Origin: Alphaproteobacteria bacterium
GTDB lineage: Bacteria; Pseudomonadota; Alphaproteobacteria; Caulobacterales; Caulobacteraceae
Direction: 5' to 3'
Length of the DNA stretch: 5,120 bases
Assembly: GCA_028869395.1 (NCBI GenBank)
Contig: JAGWSE010000306.1
Coordinates: forward strand, 1-5,120
Position numbers and translations under genes: made by a program. Under the pieces are notes generated by a model. The model did not search any database. It saw nothing but the letters and a program-made list of their open reading frames with translations, and had not been told where the DNA came from. This document shows positions 4,441 through 5,120 of this stretch, piece by piece; positions within the stretch are counted from its first letter, which is position 1; each line of letters opens with the position of its first letter.

Positions 4441-5120
4441 ATGTCCGAGCTCACCTCGCTCACGCTCAAGGCCGCCCTCGACGGGCTGGCGGCCAAGTCG
4501 TTTTCCTCGACCGAGCTGACCCGCGCCCACATCGAGGCGGTGGAGGCGGCGCGCCCGCTCAACGCCTTCATCCTGGAGACGCCCGAGAAGGCGCTCGCCA
4601 TGGCCCAGGCCTCCGACGCGCGGCGCGCCAAGGGCGGAGCCGGGCGGCTCGACGGCGCGCCGCTGGGCATCAAGGACCTGTTTTGCACCGAGGGCGTCCG
4701 CTCGACCGCATGTTCGCGGATCCTGGGCGACTTCGAGCCGACCTACGAATCCACCGTCACCACGAACCTGTGGCGCGACGGGGCGGTGATGCTGGGCAAG
4801 CTGAACATGGACGAGTTCGCCATGGGCTCGTCCAACGAGACCTCCGCCTTCGGCCCGGTGGTGAATCCCTGGCGGGCCGAGGGCGCCAACGCCAAGCTGA
4901 CGCCCGGCGGATCGTCGGGCGGCTCGGCCGCGGCGGTGGCGGCGGAGCTGTGCCTGGGGGCGACGGCCACGGACACCGGCGGCTCGATCCGCCAGCCGGC
5001 CGCCTTCACCGGCACGGTCGGCATGAAGCCCACCTACGGCCGCTGCTCCCGCTGGGGCATCGTCGCCTTCGCCTCCTCGCTCGACCAGGCGGGGCCGATG
5101 ACCCGCAGCGTGCGCGACGC
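4441..5120 (+). CDS. gatA: Asp-tRNA(Asn)/Glu-tRNA(Gln) amidotransferase subunit GatA, C-terminal part beyond window
   Basis: GatA is the glutaminase subunit of GatCAB, an amidase-signature enzyme that releases ammonia from glutamine for channelling to GatB. I translated 226 codons from the ATG at 4441 with no stop; the family is about 480-490 residues, so nearly half is visible. The N-terminus (SLTLKAALDGLAAKSFSSTEL) is typical. The catalytic Ser-cisSer-Lys triad is present: K78 in LGIKDLF, cis-Ser S158 in TPGGSSGGSAAAV (154-166) and nucleophile S182 in TDTGGSIRQPAAF (177-189). LNMDEFAMGSSNETSAFG (121-138) and KPTYGRCSRWG are also characteristic. AAGGTGG inside the end of gatC can serve as its ribosome site. 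The reading frame is open to the right edge. gatB would be expected nearby but is not seen. Confidence 0.97.
   Translation, partial: MSELTSLTLKAALDGLAAKSFSSTELTRAHIEAVEAARPLNAFILETPEKALAMAQASDARRAKGGAGRLDGAPLGIKDLFCTEGVRSTACSRILGDFEPTYESTVTTNLWRDGAVMLGKLNMDEFAMGSSNETSAFGPVVNPWRAEGANAKLTPGGSSGGSAAAVAAELCLGATATDTGGSIRQPAAFTGTVGMKPTYGRCSRWGIVAFASSLDQAGPMTRSVRD

Noticed and set aside
3966..4688. Minus-strand open frame of 240 codons across ruvX, gatC and gatA
   Set aside because: It crosses three recognised genes in shadow frames and its translation is Arg/Ser/Pro-rich without domain features.
1..5120. Search for mobile elements, CRISPR, tRNA genes, toxin-antitoxin or defence genes
   Set aside because: Genes are tightly packed, of uniform composition and all explained by housekeeping families; no direct repeats, transposase fragments or tRNA-like cloverleafs were seen.

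Overview
The window is compact, GC-rich bacterial chromosome carrying only housekeeping-type genes. Three things point to an alphaproteobacterium, most likely of the Caulobacter/Phenylobacterium kind: very high GC in third codon positions, the order plsY - pyrC' - pyrB next to ruvX and gatCA, and promoter-like sequences close to the Caulobacter housekeeping consensus (TTGACGS, 10-14 bases, GCTANAWC). I recall similar neighbourhoods in alphaproteobacteria but could not check this by search.

Layout from left to right. Bases 1-553 (minus) hold plsY, the membrane glycerol-3-phosphate acyltransferase, cut at its C-terminus by the window edge. Bases 554-676 are a spacer with a hairpin and a near-consensus plsY promoter. 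Bases 677-1966 (minus) encode a dihydroorotase-like protein that has lost most of its metal-binding and substrate-binding residues, so it is read as a non-catalytic PyrC' rather than a working enzyme. Bases 1963-2943 (minus) are pyrB, the aspartate transcarbamoylase catalytic chain, whose stop overlaps the pyrC' start by 4 bases. Divergent from pyrB is a DUF1993-family gene (3047-3553, plus). A near-perfect palindrome (3566-3588) lies where this gene converges with ruvX (3610-4071, minus). Divergent from ruvX is gatC (4151-4438, plus), followed after 2 bases by gatA (4441 onward), which runs off the right edge.

How the genes work together. pyrB and pyrC' probably make an aspartate transcarbamoylase holoenzyme in which PyrC' is structural, giving the second step of pyrimidine synthesis; a true dihydroorotase must then be encoded elsewhere. 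plsY feeds phospholipid synthesis and seems to have its own promoter. RuvX is a pre-16S rRNA maturation nuclease. GatC and GatA are two of the three subunits of the tRNA-dependent amidotransferase that makes Gln-tRNA(Gln) and/or Asn-tRNA(Asn); gatB is not in view. RuvX and GatCA thus both serve translation.

I found no mobile element, CRISPR array, tRNA/rRNA gene, phage or defence system, and no wholly undescribed system. The most notable observations are the degenerate dihydroorotase, the probable leaderless starts of ruvX and pyrB, and the palindromic element at the convergent junction.
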